A DNA stretch of 64,000 nucleotides, taken from contig WARS01000034.1 of NCBI GenBank assembly GCA_008933995.1, forward strand, positions 1,689,501 to 1,753,500, given 5' to 3'. Shown here piece by piece: positions 49,008-57,269 of the stretch. The stretch is from Datnioides undecimradiatus. Its lineage: Eukaryota; Chordata; Actinopteri; Lobotiformes; Datnioididae. The notes under the pieces were generated by a model. The model did not search any database and was not told the DNA's origin. It worked only from the letters and a program-made list of their open reading frames with translations. Numbering within the stretch: the stretch's first letter is position 1; each line of letters opens with the position of its first letter. Both the position numbers and the translations under genes were made by a program.

Positions 49008-51191
49008 CCCCCTCCAGCACACCTCAAGAGATAAGGGATCGATTGGATTGGCCACGGCCGATGGGTGTCTCTACAAAGGGACCAGTCAAGCCGAAAGCTG
49101 TATCAATCAGTCACTGGGTGTGTGTGCATGTTTGTGTGTGCTGGGTGGGGGTCTGGCTCCATCTCAGACCCACTGATCTAATAGGAACCACGTCCCCCCC
49201 CCCCCCTTGCTGTTTTATGAAGCAGAGAGAAAAAGAAAAATGGCTCCAGGCGGCCGGCCAACACAGCGCAATAAAACAAAATTCTCACTCTGGCCGGCTT
49301 TCATTTCTTCTCCTCTCCACTTTCACAATACACACACGCTGTAGGGGTGGAAGAATTTGAAACGTGAGCTCCTTGTTTTGCTTGCTTGTAGAGTTACTAA
49401 GCCTGAAAATGAGGATTATGTGCTGATGCTTTCTTTTTCATTTGCTCTGAAGTATAAAACAGCAGAAATTGAACTTTTAAATGCTGCTTTTGCTGCTCAA
49501 ATGAAATCCAGCTGATGTGAAATTCGTGTAAAATGGGATTTTTGTAAATCGACTGTGTTGCTTTGTTTCTCTTGAGGAGCCCAAATGGTTTCACGCTGAT
49601 CTCCACATTCAAGAAAAGTTACTTCAACATCGCTCAGGAATTCCAGGCCAGAGACCCGCAACAGCTGGCTGTCGGCTTGTCCCCGCCCAACGCGCCCCCA
49701 CACACACACACACACACACGCAACATACACCTCACTCACGCCTGACTGCTGTGCTATTCACTGCTCGGGCATTGATGGATGGGAAAGTGGGTTTGTTTAC
49801 ACACTGAAACACACATTGAAGCACACGCAGGGGATGCAGCAGCTGGTTTGGACCCTGAACACAAAGTCCAACCAACGAGCGATAAAAGCCAGAGAGTGAG
49901 TTCACATGTTGCACAATGAAACTTTCCCAAAAAACCGCAACAGGGGGAAATTTCAAAGTATGTTCTCCAGATGTATGAATATCTGCTTCATTCAGCCTGT
50001 CATTATCTTTCCCTTCCTGGTTCTGCTCTGGCTTTGCTCAGCTGGGAAGAATTCATAAATCAAAACCAGCACTTTGATGCATTTCTGTGTTAGCACTCGG
50101 CTGTAATACCGTGTAGGTAAAAGGTGAGCCGCTTTCACAATCTGAGGGGAAACGTGTCTGGCTTGTAGGAACAGCGACTCCAGACTATGAGAAAGGATTA
50201 ACCCAGCTTTATTGATTAAAATGGGTCAGAGATTAATTTCATTATTCAAAAATGCAGCCGTGAGCCTCTTTATATATCACGATTTTGACATTTTGAGGGA
50301 GCTACCTCAGCGTCAGTGGTAATTTAAGAAGACGTGGCCAAATCCAGGTGAAATTCTACCTCTGTCTGATGATCTTTAACCAACGAGACAGCAGTCCTCA
50401 TGTCCAGAGAGGTCACAAAGGGCTTGTGCATGTGCCCTGCATGTTTGGACATGTCCTGACATTTCACCAGAACTGATTTGTAGTGACACTCAACATGAAG
50501 CAGACAGAGAGGGAGATGGTGGAGGACGTAATTACCTGAGGTGTCCCACAAACTGAGCTCAATCCTCTGGGTGTCGATTTCAAAACTGGCTGTGTAGTTT
50601 TCAAACACCGTGGGGACGTAGCTCTGCAGGACACACAGACAGAGGTCACATTAAAAAGGAAATGAAGTGTGTAAACGCTGATAATAAATATGACCAAAGC
50701 AGAAGAATTCAATTGCAAATGTGTGGGCAACTGCAGTTATAATGACCTGGTGCCAATACTCACACACACACACACACACACACTCATCACATTACTACAG
50801 CACAGTTGCCACAATCAGATCTGCATTTACTTTAACAGCTGCAACACATAGTAATGTACATGCATCATATAGATAATATGCTACACAATGTGTGTCCTTC
50901 ATCATTGCTGGAGCATTCCCCCATCTGTCACATCCATCTCCATAAGAGCACGACATGCTTGGTTATCGTAGCGATGTGTATTAATAAAACCAGGTTAATT
51001 AGCATCATGTTCATCAGTCTGCAGGGTTTGCAGGGTCTCACCTCAGGGAAACAGTCCTTAGCGAACACGTGAAGCAGGGCAGTCTTCCCGCACTGGCTGT
51101 CTCCCACCACCACTATCTTACACTTCACACTCTGACTGGGATCCATGCCGGATTTCAGAGATAATTTCTGACACGAGCGTCTCTCCTTCAT
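40905..51191 (-). CDS. rnd3: rnd3: Rho family GTPase 3 (RhoE), five coding exons, 243 residues
   Basis: Atypical Rho-family GTP-binding protein that opposes RhoA/ROCK1 signalling (binding ROCK1 and p190RhoGAP) and loosens actin stress fibres at the plasma membrane. The exons, read on the minus strand, are 51191-51042, 50623-50536, 43052-42943, 41494-41360 and 41153-40905; they total 732 nt, with intron phases 0, 1, 0, 0 and GT-AG ends throughout. Visible motifs: the KERR N-terminus (2-5), P-loop GDSQCGKT (30-37), effector loop YVPTVFENY (52-60), DTSGS (77-81), base-binding CKSD (135-138), CSA (176-178), a basic tail and CAAX box CSVM (240-243). Ser32, Ser79 and Ser81 occupy the positions of Ras Gly12, Ala59 and Gln61; these changes are known to disable GTP hydrolysis in Rnd proteins. 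The match to vertebrate Rnd3 is nearly full length (human has 244 residues) and better than to Rnd1 or Rnd2. Whether this is the a or b teleost duplicate cannot be told here. Confidence 0.97.
41154..41359 (-). other. rnd3: rnd3 intron 4 (206 bp)
   Basis: A short phase-0 GT-AG intron. Its acceptor is preceded by a tract of TCC repeats (minus strand, about 41173-41157) that serves as the polypyrimidine tract. No other element was seen. Confidence 0.93.
41360..41494 (-). CDS. rnd3: rnd3 coding exon 4 (residues 117-161)
   Basis: A 135-nt exon with acceptor tccacag|TGG and donor CAG|gtatgt, phase 0 at both ends. It encodes [20 protein letters not shown] through VSYDQ and includes the guanine-specificity motif CKSD (135-138) and the Rho-type insert helix start ([16 protein letters not shown]). 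Confidence 0.95.
41495..42942 (-). other. rnd3: rnd3 intron 3 (1,448 bp)
   Basis: A phase-0 GT-AG intron between residues 116 and 117. It contains a short (GGCT)n run at 41957-41974 and a tRNA-like SINE remnant candidate near 42681-42725. The rest is unremarkable AT-rich sequence. Confidence 0.93.
42681..42730 (-). mobile_element. Possible tRNA-derived SINE remnant (B-box-like)
   Basis: On the minus strand the sequence reads CTGGAGGGTCGCTGGGTCAAATCCCCGGAGCGGC, close to the B-box arm of tRNA-derived fish SINEs (consensus GGTTCGAATCC). No A box or tail was seen, so this is a short remnant at most. It lies within rnd3 intron 3. Confidence 0.35.
42943..43052 (-). CDS. rnd3: rnd3 coding exon 3 (residues 80-116)
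   Basis: A 110-nt exon with acceptor ttccag|GA and donor AAAAAG|gtttgt, phase 0. It completes Gly80 and encodes switch II ([18 protein letters not shown]) and the following strand and helix up to DSVLKK. The residues shown are identical to what I recall of mammalian Rnd3. The donor departs from consensus at +3 to +5 (gtttgt), so it is the weakest of the four. Confidence 0.96.
43533..43552. repeat. A20 homopolymer in rnd3 intron 2
   Basis: Twenty A residues on the plus strand. The upstream 100 bases do not resemble a processed gene or known SINE. Confidence 0.95.
43873..43901. repeat. (CA)14 microsatellite in rnd3 intron 2
   Basis: Uninterrupted CA dinucleotides followed by GCATGCA. Confidence 0.96.
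45241..45260. repeat. (TG)10 microsatellite in rnd3 intron 2
   Basis: TG tract with an imperfect lead-in (GTGTGTGTGGC). It faces a (CA)n tract at 45412. Confidence 0.95.
45412..45430. repeat. (AC)9 microsatellite in rnd3 intron 2
   Basis: Short AC tract, complementary to the TG tract 151 bases to its left. Confidence 0.95.
46490..46800. repeat. Cryptic AT-rich repeat in rnd3 intron 2
   Basis: About 310 bases are built from variants of ATGTTAC, ATGCTA, ACAATATG and TATGACA, repeated without a strict period (for example GTTATGACACAATATT, GATATGTTACTATAA, TACAATGCTATG, ACAATGTTACTGTATG, ATGCTACATTACAATAAGC). It looks like an aged minisatellite or expanded AT-rich simple sequence rather than a gene. 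Confidence 0.6.
48706..48737 (+). other. G-quadruplex motif in rnd3 intron 2
   Basis: Four G-runs with loops TGGAGT, TGA and ACAAAT (6, 3 and 6 bases) on the plus strand, which is the template strand for rnd3. Confidence 0.7.
48966..49006. repeat. (AC)20 microsatellite in rnd3 intron 2
   Basis: The longest dinucleotide tract within the gene, uninterrupted. Confidence 0.97.
49194..49206. repeat. C13 homopolymer in rnd3 intron 2
   Basis: Thirteen C residues on the plus strand; G13 on the transcribed strand. Confidence 0.95.
49699..49719. repeat. (CA)10 microsatellite in rnd3 intron 2
   Basis: Short CA tract after a C-rich run. Confidence 0.95.
50536..50623 (-). CDS. rnd3: rnd3 coding exon 2 (residues 51-79 plus first base of Gly80)
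   Basis: An 88-nt exon with acceptor ctgcag|AGC and donor TCAG|gtaat, phase 1. It encodes the switch I/effector region, with YVPTVFENY following a serine at residue 51 where human has asparagine, and runs to WDTS just before switch II. Thr55 corresponds to Ras Thr35/Rho Thr37 in the effector loop. Confidence 0.96.
50624..51041 (-). other. rnd3: rnd3 intron 1 (418 bp)
   Basis: A GT-AG intron between residues 50 and 51. It contains a (CA)11 tract at 50761-50782 and an AT-rich middle; no repeat family or conserved-looking element was recognised. Confidence 0.93.
50761..50782. repeat. (CA)11 microsatellite in rnd3 intron 1
   Basis: Uninterrupted CA dinucleotides about 140 bases from the exon 2 acceptor. 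Confidence 0.95.
51042..51191 (-). CDS. rnd3: rnd3 coding exon 1 (residues 1-50)
   Basis: It begins at the ATG at 51191-51189 and ends in FPE followed by the donor GAG|gtgag, phase 0. An in-frame TAA lies 18 nt upstream (51209-51207), so translation cannot start farther out in this exon. The exon carries the KERR N-terminus, Ser11, a second methionine at residue 16 and the P-loop with Ser32 in place of the usual glycine. The first ATG has a weak context (T at -3, A at +4), whereas Met16 has G at both -3 and +4. Confidence 0.96.
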
Positions 51192-51345
51192 TGATTTCAG
51201 TCGGGATTAAGTATAAAAAATACGAGTCCAGTCCTGCGTGTGCGTGAATCGTCGAGATGGTAAGCGACAGATGCGGTCGCGGTGCCTCCCAACTTGCCTG
51301 CCTGCCTGCCTGCCTCCCCCTGCGTCTCCGCCTGCTCTGAGCCGG
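51192..51345 (-). other. rnd3: rnd3 5' untranslated region (predicted)
   Basis: The transcript start is inferred about 25-30 nt downstream of the TATA box, near 51340. The leader is about 150 nt and contains no upstream ATG, so the rnd3 start is the first AUG. It holds a short (AGGC)n run (51315-51296) and ends with an in-frame stop 18 nt before the start codon. No splice acceptor was assigned; an additional upstream non-coding exon cannot be excluded. Confidence 0.55.
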
Positions 51346-51362
51346 TAAATGCCATTTGCCTG

Positions 51363-51370
51363 TATTTATA
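51363..51370 (-). promoter_or_regulatory. rnd3: TATA box of rnd3
   Basis: On the minus strand the sequence reads TATAAATA, a consensus TATA box, about 172-179 nt upstream of the start codon. It sits just downstream of a CCAAT-type element and in a locally GC-rich stretch, as expected for a core promoter. Confidence 0.6.
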
Positions 51371-51382
51371 ACGTCGCAGGAG

Positions 51383-51387
51383 CCAAT
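51383..51387 (-). promoter_or_regulatory. rnd3: Inverted CCAAT box (NF-Y type) upstream of the rnd3 TATA box
   Basis: The minus strand reads CCATTGGCT, an ATTGG (inverted CCAAT) core, 12 nt upstream of the TATA box. This is closer than the usual -60 to -100 position of NF-Y sites, so function is less certain. A GGGGGCG (Sp1-like) and an ATGGCG (YY1-like) word lie farther up at about 51455-51470. Confidence 0.4.
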
Positions 51388-53477
51388 GGCAGCAGTCTGC
51401 ACGAGGCTCGTCCCTCCCGCGAGCCTCCACACGGCAGCCTGCTGGGCCTGTCCTCCATGATGGCGCCCCCGTTTGGACAACACACTGACCACGACGTTTA
51501 GATCAAAACTGTGAAACATAATTAACATTTTAGCACACAGAGCGGGGAAGTGCATTCAAAGCTATTGAATGACTGTGTTGAAAGAAAAAACACAGGATAA
51601 AAACAAAATAACTTCTGCTAAAACAGAGTAGCTCCAACTCACTGTGTGCCCAACAAATGCCAATTAAATGAAATGTGTTGCCAACATGTAGCCATTTTTA
51701 AATGTCCATCGGGGGCTAAATACTCCCGGCTCATTTTGCCATACAGCTATATTTTCCTTGTCTGATATTAGTCAGTGTGTAAAATTGAACAAAAGTTACA
51801 AATACCACAATATTTGAAGACATTAACCCTGTATATTCACATAATTTGCTTCTTAGTCAGCTACAGTTAGCCTAGCATTCAGGATGACTGAAGAGTAAAT
51901 TATAATTTAGCCAAAGACCTGTTGTACATTGAGGCTTCTTTTGTTTGAGGCCTAAAGCCAAAGCTCATTCATGTAGCACAATATTTAAGTAATATTCTGC
52001 TATAACAGACCTTAAAGCTTTATCATTATATGTACAACGTATATGCCCCAAAACATGTGCTACAAACATGTGAAATCATATTTTACTTACATAAATCATA
52101 GCCAAGCATTGAAATAACAACATTTTTAATTGGGTCGTCTTCCTCAGCTTATTAAAATACATAAATATAAACAAGAGTAACCATAGAGTTTAGAGTGCAT
52201 GAAAAGAAATATTAGATGCAAAATCTCAAAGAGCGGAGCTGGCATATAGTTTTTAATTACTCTGTTTCAAGCTAGAGGTTTGCTGATTAGAGAAGTCATA
52301 TCCTCTCCTTAAATTCGCTTCTACTGAGGCAGTGAAGTGCTGCTCTGCTTAGTATTGGGAAAATAATTATCTCATTAATATATTCCCTACACCTTACATT
52401 TAAACCAATATTCTAACCAATAAAAAAAAATTAATATGTTTCTGCCAGGCCAGAGCACAATGAGCGCCTGTTGAGGCTCCTGTAACTCACCCAGAGTCTA
52501 TTTGTTCTCAAGGTGATGCAGTAAGACAGCTTATTATCATCATTATTTATGTTTTATACACATTTCACTCAGTTCTCACAGAGAATGAGCCTCCAGGCAG
52601 CATAACACCTGAACAATGTGAGCAGTTATTGATTGAGTCACACACATAAAGGATCGAGGAAACAAAATTGAAATCTCTGCTACACGGAAAACCAATAAAA
52701 CCAGTGAACCCAGTACCAGATGCTGCTTATTTCCAATGAGCAGCTTTGGTAGTTTCCACTGAGGATTCCCTCATTATCTGTGAGTAATACACATACTTAT
52801 TCTGGAGAACACAGCCAGAGAGAACACATTAGCTTTCATCCAGATCCTTATGAGAAGACACAGAGAAAAGAGAGGAAGAAACTAGATTTCCCCACGGGCT
52901 CAATAATGCACCACATTCACATTTTTCTATCTTTCTCAGAGTGTGAACAGGCACCCTTCTGGTCTCAAGGCCTCATCTCCCAGCCTTCAGGCTACTTTCC
53001 CAACACGGCATCATCACTAATTTTACAAAAATGGGAAAACAGCAGCGTTCTGCATCAGCTCTCCCCTCTGTGACAGAGTGATTGGACTCTCTGTGTTGCT
53101 GGCAGCGTTTTTGCAGTGAGACAGCTCCACCCTGCAGGCTGTGTGGTGGGAGTCCCGTCTGTTGTGTGGGAGCTCTGCCTCCAGGACAAAACATTGCCAG
53201 GGGGATTTTACACACTATAGCTCTGCTATTTGGCCGCCATCTCTGTACCATATGCATTTGACCTCATTCAAATTCTGTCTGAATCAGACGATTATGGAAA
53301 TTTTACCTGCATGAGGTGCAAAGCAATGATTTCTACTCTTTACATTTGCCATTTCCTTCAAATATGCTCCCCTGCCTTTCCACAATCATTCCTCTGATCT
53401 GTATTTCTTTATATTCAGGGTATCTAAGGAAAGAAGGTGTCATGCATTGTACAAATTGCAAAGTTTCCTGAGGCCAA

Positions 53478-53530
53478 CTGTGATTCGTGGTTTTGAGCTA
53501 TATAAATAAGATTTGACTTGACTTCAAATA
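53478..53530 (+). mobile_element. Retroelement 3' tail (GCTATATAAATAAGATTTGACTTGACTT)
   Basis: The segment GAGCTATATAAATAAGATT followed by TGACTTGACTT resembles the 3' end of fish retroelements that terminate after a CTATATAAATAAAATTTGA motif with short tandem repeats. It is too short to assign to a family. Confidence 0.4.
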
Positions 53531-53652
53531 AATCCACCTTACTGAGATTGAAAGGGCCACAACAGAGGAGACAGTGAGCAAAACCACATTAACTGAGGTG
53601 TTTACACACTGTGCCCCTGTGCCCTTCTCCACTTTTATTCAGGCTGACTGCC

Positions 53653-53671
53653 TGTGTGTGTGTGTGTGTGT
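53653..53671. repeat. (TG)9 microsatellite
   Basis: Short TG tract in sequence upstream of rnd3. Confidence 0.95.
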
Positions 53672-56600
53672 TTGCTACTCTCTGCTATAGCCTGCAGCGT
53701 TGCCAATCTCACTTGGGTGCAGCCACACATTTGGGCCAAAGTGAGACTGTGCAGATTGACGACATGCAAAAACATCTTAAAGGAAAATTTCACCTATTTC
53801 TCCAGTAGATACCAGTCTGTAATGCATTTAGTGTCTATTCTACATCTGTAAATCATTTCTTTTCCAATCAACCTGCCATTGTTCAGATGAACATTAAGTA
53901 CACCACACATTACTTTACATTAACAGGATCAGCATTCAAGTGCAGTTGCCCAAATACTGTACATGGTTCCCAGAATAGAAATGAGGGTACCACCTGTTTC
54001 TGGTCACATGGCACTGTCAACATCTTGTACATCTTGTAAATTTCCATGAGGGCATGCAAACATTAACCACTCCTGATCAGAGCTACGTTTCCTACAAGCT
54101 CCTAAACATTTACTGTGCTGATATTTTCATTTTCATAAGGCATTTTTTAGTGGCTTTTAACTAGAGGAAATAGAAGCAGACTCATCTTTTAAGCAGCACA
54201 GTATGGTCTTAATTTGAAAGTATGCGGGTTAACAGAACATGTAGCTAAGCATTGTCTATGTTTCAGACATGTTCTTGAGGTATCCTTGACTGAAATGTCA
54301 ATAAGCTCAAGTGTGTCCTTTGGGAACACCTTTGCCACATATATAGCAAGCTACCATCTTCAATGCCTGTCACATTCAATAAAATAGTGACGAGATGCCC
54401 TTGGAAAGTGGGGGATTTCTAGTAGTTCTGAATGTGACAACTGTATTTTCAGCCTTAGACTGAAAGGATGTAAAACTTCAAATTATAACAACAAAGTAAT
54501 AATATAATGAATATTTTCATGAATTAATTAAATTTGAAGCAGAGATACTGTATGAGATAAATACTGGATGACCTTGGTGTGTATCCCCATGACGCTTTAT
54601 TACACAACTAGGTCAGCACACATGTACCTTGCAGTATTTTTAGAGCAGTTCGATGTTCAGTGTGTTTGCATGGCAAAACAAACAAGTAAAGCTAACATTA
54701 AATCAGCAATGGGTATTTTTTAAAGCTATAAACAAGATGAATTATTCACACTGAAAATCCCTCAAAGCAGCAATGTTGTAGTTTCCAATGATCAGCTGCT
54801 GTGTGTGTTTTGTAAGGCAAGCACCCGACACTGTGTGATATCCGGTGCAGTTCAGGTCTGGGTCACGCACCAGTGCACATAACTCTCCCCTGTGTGGGAA
54901 AGCTTCTTGGACTCGATGAGAGGGATTTGCCGTATTTCTGCAACGGCCTCCAAAAATATCAAACGATCACAGGTAAGAATTTGAAAAATGTGTTTCTCAT
55001 TCTCCAAACAGGCCACATGATGATTAAGACTGAGTAACAAATGGTAGAATCTGATCCAGGTCTGAAGTGGTTTGGTTTTAGCCAGTGGGCCAGCAGTGCT
55101 GGAGGTGTGTGACGAGTCTAGGTCACTGGGCCGTTCTCCCTCTGCCCTGACAGCGCGCTGCCCCACAGTTATCTCTGTCGACGCGCATTCAATCAGCAGA
55201 GCACTGACATTTACTGCTGGGGCAAACACAGCATACATTCACTTGTTTCAGCTGGGGAGGGATTTCCTCGACGGTTAGTCACCGTGACTGGAAATTAAGG
55301 GCAGTTTCAAAACAGTTCAGGGTGAAATAGCAACGGATGTGTCTTTTGTTCTTTATTCAAAAACAAGTGCATGAGATAAATTATAGTATGATTTTGCAGC
55401 CATCTTGGCCCTAGTCCCTGAAGAAAGGAAACCCTTGATAGCAGTCACAATTTTTAGATGTAGAAAATGAAAAATTACATCCACTACTAAATCCACTACC
55501 TCTGACATTAGCTTTAAATCATCCTTTAACTGCCCTGTCCACTGTGCCTGAATGAGTAAAATCTTCAAAGCACCTCTGTAAAATAAAATACATTTTGTTA
55601 AACACAAGATGTCAGGGAGTAGTTTGACCTCTCTCTGTATCCTGCCTAACTGCCCCTGCTCTCAGCTCTCAGCCTTGATCTTTGGCTGACAGCAGCAGGG
55701 GGCTGCGGTCTGTAAGTACTCCAGTTTCAGAACAACGAGAGGTGTTATTTCACACCAGCTGAGCTAGTGACTGACCCTTAATGACATGCTGCATGTGAGA
55801 GCGTGTGTATGAGCACATGCCTGGATGTCTCACACACAAATTCATTTTTCTAAAAGTTATTTGAATGAAGAAAAAAAAAACACTCAAACTAAATCAAACA
55901 AATCTTTCACAGTCACATCACTGCAGCCGCTGCAAGACCTCTATGGAGACATCAAAAATATACATAACTGCTGTTTTTATGAATGTAGATATGTCACAAC
56001 GTCAACAACGAACAGGTGTCAGTTTACTCTTTGCTAAGCCCTCTCCCTTTCTGTCGCTACACCTGCCAGTAGATTCAAGCACGTGGTGCAATATACACCA
56101 TATAACACGACATTCATAGTGAATAATAAGTCAAAACTATGGCATTTCTCACTAACTGCCCCAAAAACTGCATGTAGTTAGCAAGTGATATGCTAACTCT
56201 TGGCCTTGGAGGTAGCACTGGGATAGGCTACAACAGACACGCTAACATTTGCAGATTACGTTGCAGCGTTTGTGAACTTGAAGAGACTAAAAAGGAAATC
56301 CATCTGCTCAGATATCAAGTGTTCTCCATATCCCGATGCACACGTCATTATCCACAAAAATGCTTTGTGGTCGATTCATTTCAGACGATATTACTGTGCT
56401 TTCCAAAATTTCCCAATAAGACTGTTGTTTTTAAAGATCATACTTGTCAAATTGCTATATTCAACGTGATATCACCGCTGTAGTGACTGCCATGTATGGT
56501 ACATTTTGTCCATTTTGGATCTGGTCTAATATAAATGGAGGGTGGACTGGAACATAGGGAACATCAGAGAACACAACTGGGAAGATTTCCAAAACTCCTT

Positions 56601-57242
56601 TTAGTATTAAAGATGTCAGGCTGTTATGAAATTGCTTTTCTCATCCTTTCCAGTTTCCAGAAAGTCTCTCAGTTCATCCTGTTCTTTCATTTATAGCCTG
56701 AGCTGTCATCCAGTGAAACTTAAGCAAATTTGAAATTAACATCACGGCCTTGTTTTGCACAATTATGATTTCTTAATTTTCTAATACAGGCTCTGCTGTG
56801 ACTGGTGTGTAACGAAGTTGAAATCACTTTAATCTCCACTGCCGATAAATATGAGTAACAGCTCATCCAGGGTTAATCTCTCGAAACTTTTCATGGGAGT
56901 GCACAGTTTTACCAAACACTGCATGAGTCACCTGCTATCATTCCACATTACATCAGCTAAAATAAAGCGCCCGAGCCAGAATGTCTCATCGTTTAACAGG
57001 TAAACTGCCGACGGGAAAGTCTCACATTACTTATAAAATCGACAAAGAGTCATTCTTACATTTCTGGGGTTTCTAGTGCATGAAACAGCGGTAACCGACT
57101 GGAACCCCCTAATGAATCCTAATAAGCCCCGGCTCCTTTTCCTCCCCCTGTCTTGGCTTACAAACACATGACATTTTATTTTAATAACCATTAGCTTAAT
57201 ATCCTCCATTGAATGTACTGTAGGGCAGCGAGGGCACAGTGC

Positions 57243-57269
57243 GCACACACACACACAAACACACACACA
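57243..57269. repeat. Interrupted (CA)n microsatellite
   Basis: CA dinucleotides with one AA interruption. Confidence 0.93.

Larger units (their letters stand above)
43053..50535 (-). other. rnd3: rnd3 intron 2 (7,483 bp)
   Basis: The longest intron, interrupting the codon for Gly80 in phase 1. Contents seen: microsatellites at 43873-43901, 45241-45260, 45412-45430, 48966-49006 and 49699-49719; an A20 run at 43533-43552; a C13 run at 49194-49206; a cryptic AT-rich repeat at about 46490-46800; a G-quadruplex motif at 48706-48737; a GC-rich block at 43565-43760; and a SOX/TEAD-like motif cluster at 47225-47340. No nested gene was recognised. The long open frames here run through CA repeats and look like chance. 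Confidence 0.93.

Noticed and set aside
48863-49360. 165-codon open frame on the plus strand inside rnd3 intron 2
   Set aside because: It reads through the (AC)20 repeat (a run of His-Thr) and is antisense to rnd3 with no recognisable domain.
51255-51266. ATGGTAAGCG on the plus strand, a good splice-donor match near the rnd3 promoter
   Set aside because: A divergent plus-strand transcript is possible, but no other signal for it was found and the match is short.
51118-51555. 145-codon open frame overlapping rnd3 exon 1
   Set aside because: It is another frame of the same strand through the promoter, leader and exon 1; the Rnd3 frame is clearly the coding one.
54852-55238. 128-codon open frame on the minus strand upstream of rnd3
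   Set aside because: No recognisable domain and no linkage by splice sites to a gene.
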